From the NCBI GenBank assembly GCA_025504975.1, contig JANUWI010000014.1:248001-312000 (forward strand): a stretch of DNA of 64,000 bases, written 5' to 3'. Below are positions 21,473 to 34,900 of this stretch, one piece after another. A program made the translations under genes and the position numbers. Origin of the DNA: Plenodomus lindquistii. Taxonomy: Eukaryota; Ascomycota; Dothideomycetes; Pleosporales; Leptosphaeriaceae. Below the pieces are notes generated by a model. The model saw only the letters and a list, made by a program, of their open reading frames with translations, did not search any database and was not told where the DNA came from. Numbering within the stretch: position 1 is the stretch's first letter; each line of letters opens with the position of its first letter.

Positions 21473-22135
21473 ATGGGCGGCTTTTCGAGGGCTTCATCAA
21501 TCTTTTTGCTGTTACACTTCGCGGCAGTCTTTGCAATTTCTTCAATTGGCATACCAGCAACCTCCCAACCGTCGACTATCACAGCCTGGCGTCCATGGTG
21601 GGATGCTGTGACAGTTACTGAGACTCAATACAATTCAACATGGCTCACCACGACAGCGACAGTCATTACTACTCTAGATGCGCCTGAGTCGCTCATGACA
21701 AGTTGGAGGACTGTCACAATCACGCTCGAAACGAACAAGCCATCAGCGTCTTCACATCGTGCCCTGTATCCAACATTCACGTCTGCATCCAACATTTCAT
21801 CCACGACTTCGAGCTCGGCCCCACCAAGCTGGGTCACGCAGGGCAAGTCCTCTCTTCTGACCATGGTCGCCCCCCCAATGACTTCACTCCAAAGTCCGTC
21901 TCTCTTCCCACCCAATGGTCTGGCAAACAGCACAGCCTGCAGGTGTGCGCTGGGTGCCCTGCGAGGTATCTACTGCGGTCACTGTTCCCAGATTACAACT
22001 TGTGAACGTGGATCAAGCTGCTGGGCTGGCATGTTCAGCTGTGGCAATGGGTGCAACGACTATGGGTGGAACGCGTACTGTGCACAAGCTGCGCGAGCGA
22101 CGCACAGCGAAATGAACTGTCCGATCAAGTGGTAG
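21473..22135 (+). CDS. secreted cysteine-rich protein (effector-like, hypothetical)
   Basis: The ATG at 21473 (ACACC context) gives 220 aa. Residues 1-22 are a signal peptide (FLLLHFAAVFAISSIG). The middle is a Ser/Thr-rich region likely to be O-glycosylated. The last about 65 residues carry ten cysteines (CRC, CGHC, then six singles), expected to form disulfides outside the cell. No catalytic motif. The layout of a Ser/Thr linker plus a compact cysteine domain fits cell-wall or effector-type proteins of plant-associated fungi; the role is inference. Confidence 0.7.
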   Translation: MGGFSRASSIFLLLHFAAVFAISSIGIPATSQPSTITAWRPWWDAVTVTETQYNSTWLTTTATVITTLDAPESLMTSWRTVTITLETNKPSASSHRALYPTFTSASNISSTTSSSAPPSWVTQGKSSLLTMVAPPMTSLQSPSLFPPNGLANSTACRCALGALRGIYCGHCSQITTCERGSSCWAGMFSCGNGCNDYGWNAYCAQAARATHSEMNCPIKW

Positions 22136-22646
22136 TGATCATTTGCGATGCAAAGAGCTCTCTCGTTGAGCAATCGACGTCGGACGACACACTCACTGGT
22201 TCATCCCCATCAAAACTGCAGCGGCCACACATATAATTTCTTCCAATGAGGCCACAGGAGGCTGATCACAGCGATCGTTCAATGTCCCAACTACGTCGAT
22301 AAGGACGCTTCACTGACCTTATTTCTTCACACCTCGTCCGGGGAGCAACACCTCTTTCAGATGTGGCGAGAGCTTTCGAAGGGAATGTATTAACAAATCG
22401 AGTCCTACAAACGAATGTTGAACTGTGGAACCAGCACTATCAAACGCGATCAGATGTGTGGCGTCAATAGGTCACAAGCAAATGCACATCAAACTAAATC
22501 GTTCAGTCTGGAAATGTCGCAAGCGTTGAATGGCAGCAGTTCAGTTCCATCAAGCACACAAAGATCAAAGATTGCCACACAGTGTTCAACCATAGACGGT
22601 TATTCATTCAACGAGCTTGACAGTCATTCGATACCATCTACAACCC
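22136..22646. other. convergent intergenic
   Basis: 3' ends of two convergent genes. A plus-strand frame that begins at 22415 runs over the next gene and is its antisense shadow. Confidence 0.5.
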
Positions 22647-23270
22647 CTACAATCTCTCAGGCTCCCGCTCCTGCGCAGGCGGCCCCCCAGTATTGCCCCT
22701 CTGTCCCGTCGGCACATCATCCAAATTTCTCTGCGCCGCATGCGCAGGATCATCCTTCAGGCTCTCCACTCCCTTGCCAACACCCTTATCCGGGTGGTCC
22801 TCCGCAAGACCCACAAGCCCTTGGCCCTTCCTACTTCCATCATGCAACTCCTGAGACGTCTGGCCTTGACCCGGGTGTCCAAGCCCAGTGTGCACGTCGG
22901 CGGAAGTAGCGCCAGTGAGCGTGGATGAAGCATCTTGGTAGAGTTTCTGGTTGTTGAGATCGGGATTGGGAGTATAGGTTGAGGATGCGGGAGCTGAACC
23001 TGCGGGGAGGACTTCTGCGCTGAAGGTGGGGACAGCGTCGTTGCCGACTAGTTTGCCGGGTTGGTGCTGGGTGGGATGTTAGTATCAGTTGTGGTGAGAG
23101 CAGGAGGATGGCTCGCGAGAATCCAAAAAGTATACACAGATCACACTGATGCGGTGTTAGAAATTTGATGAAGGATTTAAACTTACCCCTCCCTTCTCAA
23201 GTGGCTCACTGGGCTTAACATGTCCCTTAAACTCTCCCTGGTTGACAACGGCATCTGGGTTTTGACTCAT
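22647..23270 (-). CDS. conserved fungal hydrophilic protein (hypothetical)
   Basis: Exons 23270-23187 and 23066-22647, separated by a 120-nt intron (23067-23186, GTAAG donor, CCCAG end), give 167 aa. The N-terminus MSQNPDAVVNQGEFKGHVKP and KLVGNDAVPTFSAEVLPAGS are, as I recall, widely conserved in ascomycetes, where the protein is uncharacterised. It is very hydrophilic, Gly/Asp/His rich, without signal peptide or membrane segment, and resembles stress-related intrinsically disordered proteins. That role is inference. Confidence 0.8.
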
Positions 23271-24344
23271 GCTTGCGATTGTTTTTCGTCCCGTGAAATC
23301 TGTCTTGAAAGTTGAAGTCGAAGTTGAAGTTCAAGTTCAATCCAAAGCCAATACAATCAAGAAATTAAAAAGAAGTGATCAGATATCCCGTTAACAAAAC
23401 CGCATGCTCATTCGAACCTTTATGGCCTACGTACCATCACCTACATCATCGCGTCATTACCAAAAACTGACATATGTCACACGTCATGCATAATGCCGGC
23501 TAAGACCGCTATCACAGCGTTTAGGTAAGCGGTTATACGGGTACCTGAGCGTCTATAGCCAATCGTGCGTTTGCTGGTATCGACATGTGTGTAGATATGC
23601 ACGGTGTGGAGATAGTGTTGGGGGTGGCGAATGAGTGAAGCACGTGACGTTCCGAGGGTGTTCCGATGGTTCCGAAGCCAGGGGGTTGAGGTACACGCGG
23701 TGGAAAGCTGATGCTTTGTCATGCTTGGGGTGAACGTTAAGAGAGCAAGCGAGTGTGGGGTTCTGGCGGTAAATGTTGGTTCATTATGTAACAGAGGAAT
23801 GACTGTTGGAAGTTGGTGAATATCGATTGATTCTCACGTGATGTATTATCCCTGACCTTGGAGCGTTCTATACCAGCTGGGTCTTGGGAACTCCATAGTA
23901 TTGCTAAATCTTTCGTTACATGCATGCAGTTCTCGAATACTCGTGCTGAAGCGATGCAAATCTCAGTCCATGCATGCTGTAGGGTCCGACGGTGTGTAAA
24001 AGCAAAGTCTACTTAGTGCGCTAGTCTGGCAATTCATCCAACAACGGGCAGGGGCGTGAGATATTTATCAAGGGTGTGTGCACAAAGTCATGCTATTGCT
24101 TGGGGTGTTTTGTCGAGTGTACTGCCGACAAGTCGCAAACTACAAAAAACACATGTCACAATTCATAGAAATGCATCAACCATTCGTGTGGGTATAATTT
24201 GATATTCATATAAACATTACAAGAAGAGGTGGATACACACTCCCCTTAAGTAGTAGATAGCATACACTTTCTTCCATTTTTCGTCGATTGCTTTTTTCAT
24301 TTCTGCGATGCTCATCGACGCTGCTCATTCAAATGGCGGCGCAT
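23271..24344. other. intergenic, 1 kb
   Basis: Relatively A/T-rich compared with the flanking genes. No supported gene, RNA or repeat. Both flanking genes are on the minus strand. Confidence 0.45.
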
Positions 24345-25041
24345 CTATGCGAGCTGTCCACGGACGGCACCAGCGGAGAAGGCAGAGGTGTGGGTATCAG
24401 TGAAGAAACCGGATGGGTTGGCAACAATCTGGCGGACGTGGAAGCCGGCAGCGTTGTCAGCGGGAGGTGTAGCGGTGTTGTTGAGGCCGACGAAGAAGGG
24501 GCCCTTCAAGCAGCCGTAGGAGGTACGGCGGCTGTCTGGTCCGGTGGGGTTGGGGAAGGCCTGGGAGGTGATGTTAGAAGGTAAACTTTAAACCGTGAGA
24601 AAGAGATAGTGAACTTACCAGACGGGGAGGTCCAGCGCGGCCCTTGACGGCCTCGTGAATGTGTGTAGCAGTGATGGCGGGCGAAGAGTAGTTGCCGGTA
24701 ACACCGCTCAGAGTGATGTTGTAGCAGATGGTGTTCTCATCGACGTTGATGCCATACTTGAAGATGCCGCGGGCGCCGGGCTGGCCGGGGACAGCGGTCC
24801 CGTTGTTGGCGATGACTTGGTCAGGGGTTGCCTTGACAATGTACTCGGCGTCGAAGTAAAAGAGCTTCTCGTCCTTCTCCCACTTGTCATTCTCCCACTT
24901 GTTGTCCCAGTCCTCCTTGCAGGCCTTCTTGTAGTCGGCCTTCTTGTGGTCGGCCTTCTTGTGGTCGTCCCCGTAAGTGGGTGCGGCAATAGCAAGAGTA
25001 GCGCTCAAAAGCGCAAGGATGGTGGGTGTTGAGAAGTGCAT
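24345..25041 (-). CDS. secreted CHRD-domain protein
   Basis: Exons 25041-24619 and 24560-24345 give 212 aa; the intron (24561-24618) has a GTAAG donor and CCCAG acceptor. Residues 1-19 are a signal peptide. A lysine-rich repeat of about five residues follows (DHKKA, DHKKA, DYKKA). The CHRD domain runs from about residue 60 to the end: an NITLSGVTGN strand, ATHIHEAVKGRAGPP in the middle with the conserved histidines, and the C-terminal AFSAGAVRGQLA. CHRD domains are found in chordin and in bacterial and fungal surface proteins, where they are thought to bind proteins or metals. No enzymatic role is known. Confidence 0.85.
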
Positions 25042-27066
25042 TGTGAATGTGTAAAGAGATGTGAGAGAGGTGACTTGTTTTGATGTGTTGAAGTGAGGTG
25101 GAGGTGGCTGATGATGAATTCTTGCAGTGTACTGTCCGAGCTATTTTATATCCATACGGGTCCCCTCTTGCTTGCCCTGCCCTCCGAGCTCCCCACGTTG
25201 AGCCTCAGCATAATGACATGTGTGTACCGCGCGATGCAGAAAATGATCAATGGTAGACTCTTGGAAGGTACGTACTGCGGCCTTGGGACGATTGCGGCTA
25301 GGGAGCCAAGGCACCAGTATGATTTGAATTATCGCTCACTATGAGACGACAGAGGGTTTGTTGAATGTGCGACCAATTGAGCTGGACGAAGTCTTGGGAT
25401 TTTGACCGCGAAGCCAGAATGCCGAGAATGGCGGGAAATGGGTTCGATGTGGGAGCGACCAACGCGGGTGATCGGCCAAACAAAGAGCTGCATACTAGCA
25501 GCTTAACATTTGCGGCCAATGACGAAGACGCTGGATCGTACCGTGAAAAGGCCGTCGCTCAACTTGGTGTCGAATTCTGCCCTATCTGGTAAGCTGAGCT
25601 TGAACACTTCCATACTAGGATCGCTCCCAAGATATCGCCTAGCCGCCTTAGTGCGGATAGGTAGGTTTCCGTAGCGCACCCTGGTCTGCGGGTAGTGTTA
25701 GTCTACACCAAGACTTCCACAAAGGGATGCGTGCGCATTTTCATGGTGGCTGTGCTCAGCACACAGAGACGGCGAAGCCAAGACAAAGCTGATCTTAACG
25801 CAGGGTAGACTCCAGGCACGGCAGCGCATGACACCGTTGTTGAAGCGGAGAAGCGCTCACTGATAAAACTTTTGGTTATTACACGGACTACTGCAGCAGT
25901 GAGCCATGGTACTGTGAACTTGGCAGGTCGTCCGCAGTGTGTCAATGGTGATTTCCGAGTTTTATTTCTAGTACAGTGTACTATTGAATTCTGCAGTCTG
26001 CGTGGCACGAAAACGGCTGATTGCGATGTGATGGTGGTCGTTCCTGTACATTGGTAGTGGTGGTGTCTGGCTGTGTGACATCACGACCTCCACACGCCAA
26101 GGCCGCACGTTTAGCGGGCCTTTCTCCGCGCGCTAAGCCCATCGATAGCGACATGGATAAGTCCGTAACCAAACTCAGACGGCGACCGTACGCCTCACAC
26201 CGGGTCAACTCGTCAGCCAAGTTACCGTTATGCTAGTCTTTAGGTCCGAATCCAGCTGCAAGAATTCTTACACATGTTTACTGATTCTGCGTTCTCGTCT
26301 GGTCCCTTGATCTTGTAGAGTCGCTGTCAAAGGTCATCTTCATCTCAAGCTTCTGCAAAGAGATAGATGCGCGTGCAGTGCAGGAATTGAATCGACTTGG
26401 CATCTCTGTACCTGTGATAGAGCGTACAGCGATCGCCTCTAGCATGTGCATGGACCCCTCCAGGTCCCAGGACCAGAGAACCTTGGCAGATAGACGAGCG
26501 ATCGCACCGACGTCGGTGGAGGTGCTTCCCAAGCTATTCGGACCTTGTGCCATTAGCGGCAAGTCGTTCAGCAAATCTCATCGACCAGTACGAGGCGCAG
26601 TGCCGGTTTAGCCTCTGCAGATTTACGGCATCTTAAGAGTTCGGGGTACGAGGGTTGCCGTCAGCGCCGAGACCATGGTTGTCTGTTGTAATCCGACGGG
26701 CTGGGAAATTGTGAACGTCATGGAAAGTCGTGGTTCCGAGATTACATGCATAGGACGAGGTAATTCTTTGCGTTTCTGATGAAGAAATCTTTTTTCGGTT
26801 GACACAGGTAACGGTAAACGCCTTTTCTCTCATATACCTACTTCCGGCCTCAGACCACCTGGACAGAGGCGTATTGTTAGCATAGAAACACTGCATGCGA
26901 CCGTTAGCAGAGGGGTACATGCCGCTAGTCTGTAATGTCTAACAGGCCCAGGCAGGAGTGGGGAGGTCGACTGATGTGCATATCTAGCGTGGTTCTTGCT
27001 CGTTGCGTTCCACCATCTCTACCATTGCGCACCATATTATCCGACCAGTACATTGCCTTGGGATGT
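25042..27066. other. 2 kb gene-poor region
   Basis: The longest stretch without a supported gene. Minus-strand frames at 25703-26008 (starts at GTG) and 26278-26574 show no family signature. No repeat or RNA gene recognised. May contain a fast-evolving or dead gene. Confidence 0.4.
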
Positions 27067-29052
27067 TTACGATACACTCGAATCTTTTTTGCTAACAAAC
27101 CACGTCCCATTGTGCGTATCGAGCGTGATGTTGTTTTGCACAACCTTTCCGTACTTCAAACTTCCACTCTCAACCACTCCACCAGCCACAGGCCTTTGCA
27201 GCTTATTTGCGCCGCTCTTGACCGTGAAGTTCGCAATTGGAATCTCCCATGCGTTTCTCGTAATGATGGTGGGCAAGCCGAAGAAGTTGGCCTGCACCTC
27301 GTCCTGGGTGAAGTGGAGTTCAAAGTAGCCGCGGTAGTATAGGTCCTGCCATTGGATTTCCTGGTTTGATTTTACGATGATGGACGAGTAGTTGTTGGCT
27401 GAGGCAAGCGAGATGTTTTCACCATATGGGCATGGTGAGGATATGGCGCTACCAGCGAACTCGACGCCAATGGAGCCATCGCCTGTGCTGGAGTTGTAAT
27501 CCTTCTTGTTGAGCCAGACGAGGTCGCTCACCCAAGATGCGTGCGAGTCGCCTGCGATGAAGATGTTGTTATTGATGTTGTTGCTGTATAGGTGGTTCAG
27601 CGTGCGGTTCTTATTAGACTGGTATCCATCCCAGGCGTCGTAGTTCAGTGGATTTTCTGGTCCATACGCGACAGATTGATTGACGGTGCTGAACACAATC
27701 TGCGAACCTACGACGCGCCAGGTTGCGCCACGCTCAGCAGATTCGCTAAGCTGGCGGTAGAACCAGTTCTCTTGTCTCGAACCCATGAGCGACCGGCCAG
27801 CATCATTGGAGATGTCGTGAATGTAGTCGGTGTTCCAGTAGAGGTCGGTGATGGAGCGATCGTATTGACGCGTATCGAGCATGACGAGGTCAACGAGCTT
27901 TCCGATGGAGAAAGAGCGCCAAATTCGGAGGTTATCGTCCATGTCCACTTGACGGATGGGCATCCATTCAAAGTAGGCACGAACTGCATTCATCTTGCGC
28001 TGATCGACTGAGACACCGCCGTCACGGAGAAAGGAGTCTTCGGTGTTGTTGAGCTCGGCTGCACCATCGCGGTAGGTGTTGTCAGCGACCTCGTGGTCAT
28101 CCCAGACTGGGATCCATGGAAAGTACTGATGGCTCTCGAGAAGGTCAAGATCAGTGCGGTAGGTAGCCAGTCGCTTGCGGTAGTCGTAGAGCGTAAAGAT
28201 CTCGTGATCAGGGAGTGGAATACGTCCAAACGAGCTGCCGTCGCCGTAGTAGCCATTTTTGTATTCGTAGATGTAGTCCCCGAGATGCACGACGTAGTCA
28301 ACGTCGTCCTGAACAAATGTATTAGTACACGGTGTTAGGAACGTTTTGAACTATCAGTCGCACCTTTCGAGCGGAATTGCCATACGCGTTGAAGAAGCCG
28401 AAAGGGTAATTAGCACAGCTGAAGACTGCGAGGCCAACTTTCGTAATATCGTCATCAGCGTGTGGAGTTGTCTTGGTGCGTCCAATAGGGCTTCTGTTCT
28501 CTGAGTTGCAAACATTGAACTGGTAGTAGTAGGTTTGGTATGCTTTCAAGTTCTTGGCTTCTACCTACAATGTCATCAGCTCAATACCCCACAGATCCAC
28601 AAATTTCTTACCTTGACAGTAAAGTCGACATCTGAACTTGTGAAGACCTTGCCAGAGTCCACCACAGTGTTCAAGTCCTTGTCGCTTGAGACCTTATAGT
28701 CGACGCAAATCGGCGCCTTCGAAATCTGGACGTATTTCTGGTTGTCATGGTCGTACATTGGTACATATCCCGTGACTGTGAGGTTCGACTGCGAGTTGTC
28801 GCTCTGGGGCGCAACGCGAGTCCATAGGATAACGCTGTTGGGATACGGATCGCCAGAAGCGACACCATGGGTGAAGTTCAAGTTTGTCGCATCGTAGCTG
28901 CTCGCTGGGTCGTTTCTCTTGACCACTTTGTGAATCGAGATACCAAGCGCAGGGTGATGCTCTGAGGGTGAGCGGTAGTTTAGGTTCTTAGACCAGCTTG
29001 CACTAGCAACAGCTGGCGCAAGCAAGAGAAGCGAGAGGAATTGGAGCTTCAT
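27067..29052 (-). CDS. secreted PhoD-type alkaline phosphatase/phosphodiesterase
   Basis: Exons 29052-28612, 28564-28364 and 28308-27067 give 627 aa. The introns are 47 nt (28565-28611) and 55 nt (28309-28363). Residues 1-19 are a signal peptide. The N-terminal immunoglobulin-like domain contains FTHGVASGDPYPNSVILWTR. The PhoD metallophosphatase core has VGLAVFSCANYPFG, HLGDYIYEY, WDDHEVADN and IFIAGDSHASW, which supply Asp, Tyr, Asn and His residues to the Fe/Ca centre of this family. It releases phosphate from mono- and diesters outside the cell. Many NxS/T sites are present. No phosphate-regulation site was looked for beyond inspection. Confidence 0.9.
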
Positions 29053-30202
29053 CTCGGGCGAGCAAATGAATGCTTGGCGTCAGAGAAAGCTAGAGGAGCG
29101 ACACCAACTAACTTTCGAACCCAGAGACCCGGTATTCCCAGGGCTTATGTAGAGCCTCTGATAGCTATGCCATTGCTAAGCTCCTTTGCGGTCTATCAAG
29201 ACAGGTCCCTGTCTCATGTGCATGTTCGTTATGTCATGCCTGCAGGAACGTTGGCCTCGGTTCTCCAAGACTCCAATCAGACAGCACGAAAGCGGCATGC
29301 GCGGGGCTTGCAGCGTTGAAGCGGGATAACGAATATCGTTAAAGACGGCTGAAGATTGCGAAAGCAGACAAGGTGGACATCGAAAATCGTAGCTTATCGT
29401 CATCATCAGCTTCACCGCAATTCCTATTCGTTATTGCGACTAGCCATGTGCGCCCCCCGCAGGCTGTCATTGGGCAACCACTCAAAGAAGGAACGAGCTT
29501 CGCGAAGTAGAGAACTGGACTGTACTTTATGCAACAGCCTGTACTAGTGAAGAAGGTCTGTAGACAATTCATAAAAATTGCACTTTTTCACTGAGATCTG
29601 CAGATTGTCGTGGTACCTCAGTTGTGGTAATGTTCATACAGAAGTGGGGGTGCGACTCTCAAATCTGCTCATTGCAAGCATGCGCTAGTTCATTCATCCC
29701 GCTCTCAGGTCATCGAAGTTGAGACCCGAACCATGCGTGAGAGCTGGGTGTTTATTTATTAACCCATCGTTCTGATTCCAAGATACCGTTGTCTTGCAAA
29801 ACAGGCACAATAGACACGCTCGTGTCAATCCTCGTTGCTAAGCCAGCGCCTGCAACCGCATGACCATATCCTGTTCGAGATACGGGAACTCTGAGGACAA
29901 TGATGCACTGCGGCCACGAAGAACGCCGAAGCGAGTCGTCTGAGGGAAATCATAAAGCACGCTCTCATCAAGAGTGACGGATACACTCGGTAGATGGTAA
30001 TACGCCGATGCCACGAAGCCAAGGAAGAACGACACCCACCACAGCATTCACACATCACATACTCTTCTCCAAACATCCTCAACTGTTTACGCGACCTCTC
30101 AGTCCCTCAAAGAAAGCGCTGAAAGCACCTTGCAGAGACTCTCGCCGCCTACTACAACGTTAGTTCTCACAACGCAGACTCAGATGAGAGCACGAGGCAA
30201 CT
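29053..30202. other. intergenic with one weak frame
   Basis: A minus-strand ATG frame at 29838-30047 (69 aa) begins with a hydrophobic segment (WWVSFFLGFVASAYY) and could be a tiny membrane protein, but has no other support. Otherwise nothing recognised. Confidence 0.35.
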
Positions 30203-33200
30203 CTACTGACTTGCAGAAGTCGAATCCGTCACTCTGTCCGAACGACGTATAGTACCTGTAAAGCGTCCCGTACCACTAGGAAGCAAGCCATCAAACTCAG
30301 CAGCAGTTGCCGCTTCTTTATCTTCCCATCCAGTTCGAAGATTCCAACCTGCGTCAAGTGCAGCAAGCTCATCTTGATCAGTGCATTGAACAATCTCGCC
30401 AAGATGAGCCCACTTAGCACTCAGCATGACTGGCTCAAGAGCGACATGACGCTTCTGAAATGTGGGAGTGCGTTGGGTGATTGCAGCAATGGCATTATCA
30501 TTTCCGATTCCGTTCTGCTCGAGGGTAGCGTAGGGTAGTCTGGCGTTGCCACAGGAGATAAACTCAATATCTTGGAGTGAAGTCAGGCGTTGAGGATCGG
30601 CATGTGAGTGCTCAGAGCCAAAATCGGCAAGGTTTGTGCCCGGCGACACCTGATCAATGACATCTATCCAAGACCCAGGACGTTGCTGAAGTTTTAGTAT
30701 TGAACGAGCTGCTGTAGTCTGTTGCGCATTCGTTGGAGGCGCAACAGCAACTGCTGGCGGAGCCGGTGCTACGTTGACCTGCTGCTGCATAACCTGCACC
30801 TGTAAGGCTAGGTTCAAAAGAGCAGCGTTATTGTTGAACAAATTGGCTACCGGTAAGGCTTGCGGTTGTGGCAGAGCTGCATTTTGAGCCCAAACTCCCG
30901 GGATGGTTTGTTGAGTTGCCAGCGGGACGGCTCCTACATTGACCTGAGGCTGAAGCTGTTGTACCTGCTGTTGAAGTGCTGTGATCTGGTGCTGGTGCTG
31001 CCCACCTACAGCATTAGCCTGTAGCTGTTGTAACTGGAGTTGAAGAGTCTGAAGATAAATCTGGACAAATTGGTTTTGATTGGCGAGCAAGTGTGCTGGT
31101 ACTTGAAGGGCAGCCGGACCAACTCCATTTGCTTGATTCTGCAACGCATTCCACAGAGCATTGTTGTTGAAGTTAGGCGCGTTGGCTAATGCACCTCCTG
31201 GAGCAGCTTGGTTCGCATTCGCTTGAGGTCTCAGCATGGCTGTCAGAGAAACGGAGTCTAGGACGAGATGTTTGAGACTGTACAAGTCATGCGTTTTGAT
31301 GAACTGCAGCAGGACTGGCGGCGTGATCCAACAGTTCTTCATCGTAAGGCGCTCGACCATGGGCAAATGAAGTATTGCCGACCCGAGTCGTTGCGCGTCA
31401 GTCGCAACGAGCAAATCAGACGTGAAAGCAGCATCTCCATGTGATGGTATACCAAGCTGCATCAGCGGGGAGGGAAACAACAACTTGTTTCTTCCATGAA
31501 GTCCTTCTTCATGTTCTCCGCCAGTCGCCCAGCCGATGGTCAGATTCCGGATCTGAGGGCGTGTTGCAACGCGAGTTCGCAGCAGGTTATGGAATCGATC
31601 AACGCACAAGGTAGGGTTCACACCTGGGGTCTCGACAAATCCAGCCTCGTCCTTGTGAACGGTTCGCCAGCTTGGCAGTACGATGAGGGTGGCGTTTGCA
31701 AGATTTGGCAAAGCCTCCCAGAAGTCGGATCTGTCCAACGCAGATAGATGTCGATCTGATAGACGGGATATGGTCAATGTATGTACCGCAGCGAAGGTGG
31801 CGGAATTGTCGATGATTGAAAGCATATATGATGATAGGAAGGCCCGCTGTGCCCATTCAGATTCGAGTAGCCACTCCTTTTGTGCCTTGGTGAGGTTTAC
31901 AGGTATGACTGGGCTCATAGCCTGTCCACCGTCGGTTGGCGTGAAGTTGGCCGTGAAGAGGACACCCGTCTTATTGGTGGAAGGAGATAGAACAAGATGG
32001 TCCAGATCTCCAGGTTCTTCGCAAGATGTAGAGACATTACCCTCAGCCGTATCATGCGGCACGGCTTCGTGTATGAGACGCGTTTCCATGTATGGCAATG
32101 AGGGCTGGTGTTCAGCCAAGATGCCAAAATCCTTCATTTCGGACCAAACCCGCGGGCCCTCTAGCCGGTAAAGAGTTGCCAGCCGAATGTCGCTGTTGGC
32201 ACCTTCGTGACAAGCTGTCAGAGCGTCCCACAGTCCATATTGGGCACGAGACCGTCGATCGGGGACAGCTTTACCTGTACCAAATACGGTGGGTGGCCTA
32301 CGCAAAACTCGTGCGCGGATTGAGCGATCGGGACCGTTCAGCCAGCCGAGACCGCTGTCGACGGACAGAGCGAGTTCTCTGACGTTGGTCAGCTCGGAGA
32401 ATGCGGTTTTCATGCGAGGCGTTTCGTCGGCAGCCGTCTCCAAGCCAGCGACTGCGTCGAATCGGCGATACTCTTCGAACGGCCAGTCATATCGACCCCA
32501 GAATGTCGTCTTGCTTTCAGTCATTGTCTTCTCTGGTGGCGCTGCAAGAGTCTCTTCGTTGACCTCAAAACTCATGCCATATCTTCGTATATGCTTCCCG
32601 AATCCTCTGAACACATCTAGACCATGGCCATTGTACACTTCATCACCACTCGCGTTTTTCCAAGAATATCCTGGGTTGTCGATGCGAGCTCGCTTCTTGC
32701 CCTTGAAGTCAGGCTTCGGTTCAGGTCCCAGCATCCCATATATTTCAGTATTGAACGGCACAACCACGGTCTTAAAGATGACCTGTGATACGAAGTAGTT
32801 GAGTTCACGACTGACTAGGCGCAGAGCTTGAATGTCGTCGCGGTTGAGATGGTCGGCAATGATCTCGACAAGTTCGACGGGAAGCTTCCACATAGGACGG
32901 CCGGCAATGTCTGACGGGTCTCTGTTGTTGTTATGCGGTGACAAAGCAGCCGTTCCGTCTGCTCCAAGGGCATCAGAAGCCTGTCGTTGCGGGCCCCGTT
33001 GGGAAGGGGATGCGTCGTCCCTTTGCAACATAGAGTACTGGGCAGGTAGCTTTGCAGCGCTGCGACACTCTGGCCAAATGTCGTTGGCATTGGGGTCTGG
33101 CGCGATGCTGTTGTACGAAAGTACAGCGACGGCCCCCTTACTAGCTAGTGTCCGCGTGAGGTGCTCCTCCGTCTTGTCGGCCTTGTCCCGGATCCGCTTC

Positions 33201-34024
33201 GACCGAGCTAAGCTGCGCATATTGCGAGAATCGGAGTTTGAGATATATGGGCTGTCGAAGAGGTCATCGATGGGTCCACTGATGTCGTAAGATGGGTATA
33301 ATGAGGAGGCTGGCGGCCTTCCGTCACTAGAAGCGTGACCGCCTGGTCCTGAGCTGGAGCTCGCACTCGCCAACCCTAGGAAAGCCAGTCCGTAGCTACG
33401 CCGAGTCGCCTCAGATGGGTCAGCGAACAGTGAGCCAGAGGCCAAGTCGGATTCGTGAATGACGTGAGAGCCTCGGTGTGGGCCGCCGGAAGAAGAGGAG
33501 GCTGCGGCCGACTCGTCTCTGCCAAATCGCGGTTCGCGAGCATTGAAGGCCCCCCTTATAGCCGAACTGCCTGAGGGAGCGGCTGGGACAGCAAGGCGGC
33601 TGGGCTGTTCTTCCTGCTGAAGGGGAGTGAAGTATCGGTGCAGCCCGCGCTGGTCGTTGCTGGGACGGTCTCGCGTCAGATCAGAGTGCGCTCGGTTGCG
33701 GCGGCGGGGAGAGTTGGCCGGCACTGTCAACTAGAGATTGGGTTAGTATATAAGCCTTGCTATGCAATATTCCGAGTGAGAGTTGTGAGGATGGGTGGAG
33801 AGGGAATATTTGGGGTGACAAGCAGGTGGCACGACGCAGCGAGGGTTTGTGTCAAGAATAATGAATAGTGTATGGCGGGGTTGGAGTTGGATTGGACGCA
33901 CATGATGAGGGCGGTTTTCGGTAGGCCAGTCGCTGTGGTCGTGGTTGTGGTCGTGGTCGTGGTCGTCGTTCTCGTTGTGCCGGCGGTCGCGTGTCTGTTG
34001 CTGTGACGAGGAAGAGCGATCCAT
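30203..34024 (-). CDS. large F-box protein with a PIP-box-like motif
   Basis: Exons 34024-33902 and 33730-30203 give 1216 aa. The main frame alone has no ATG; an ATG exon with a GTGCGT donor at 33901 and a TACTAAC...CTCTAG acceptor (171-nt intron) joins in phase, which fixes the start. The N-terminal about 300 residues are disordered. Residues 68-75 read QRGLHRYF, a consensus PCNA-binding motif. The F-box is at about 321-365 (MWKLPVELVEIIADHLNRDD...RLVSREL), followed by a leucine-rich substrate-type region, a Gln/Asn-rich stretch at about 880-1045 and an acidic C-terminus. F-box proteins are substrate adaptors of SCF ubiquitin ligases. The target is unknown. Confidence 0.85.
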
Positions 34025-34900
34025 CTTTGTTGCTTCGGTGCGCGGGTAGGCTAGTCGCGCATGCTATTCTTGCTTGTTGACGGCCTGTTTGGGTGGTTGC
34101 GATGGGTGCGAAGCGGAAGGCACGTCCGGCGAGAGAAAAGACGGCTCCGCGGCAGCAGCGTCCCTAGGCAACGGCGGTGCAGGAAGGCGCGACCGGTCTT
34201 CTGCACACTCGAGTTATGCAACGTGTCGCGTTCGAGGAAGAGGACCAAGGGGAGAGTTGTTCAAGTCACATGTCGTGGTAAGCCTCGAAGTGCGCAAACA
34301 ATCAGCCAAGTGCTTTGAAGGCGGTTTGCGGCGACCACAGCCCCGCCAGTAATGCGCGTGCGATGTCATCCGCCGCCCCTCCTGCCACCCGTGAACCCCA
34401 GAAAACCGGCATCCCGCCTCGTCTTCCCCGCCGCAAGGCTTAGTTAGCATGCCACCTTCATGCAAACACATGTTCGTCCCTCAACGGGTCATGCCCTTGC
34501 TCAATATTTTCCATCTTTTGTTGCGCAGTCAGTCGCCATCATCGAAACTGACGGCTGCACGCCATGGGCCAGAAACGACGAATCCCACGCTCTAGTCAGA
34601 TCAACAGTTCATTGAGCTGCGATGGGCCTCGCGACACGTGCTCCTTGCAGCGATACAACAGCGTGCGCGGCGTGCCCTGTCCATGAGAAATCGCTGCATA
34701 TTGCGTGTATCTACGGACGATGGATGAACTTGCTGGCAGCGGATTTCGGCACAACGCCCCCACTTTGGTCCGCAAGGCTGCCACTATGTACTCAAATGTC
34801 AGGCCCCCAGCACGTCGTGACAGCATATCAACAACAGACGCGCCACTCCTTCACCGCCACTCCCCTCTCTACTGATAAATGCAAAGACTGAAAAGACGCC
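34025..34900. other. divergent promoter region
   Basis: About 0.9 kb between two F-box-type genes transcribed away from each other. Short frames on both strands have no ATG plus family support. Confidence 0.45.
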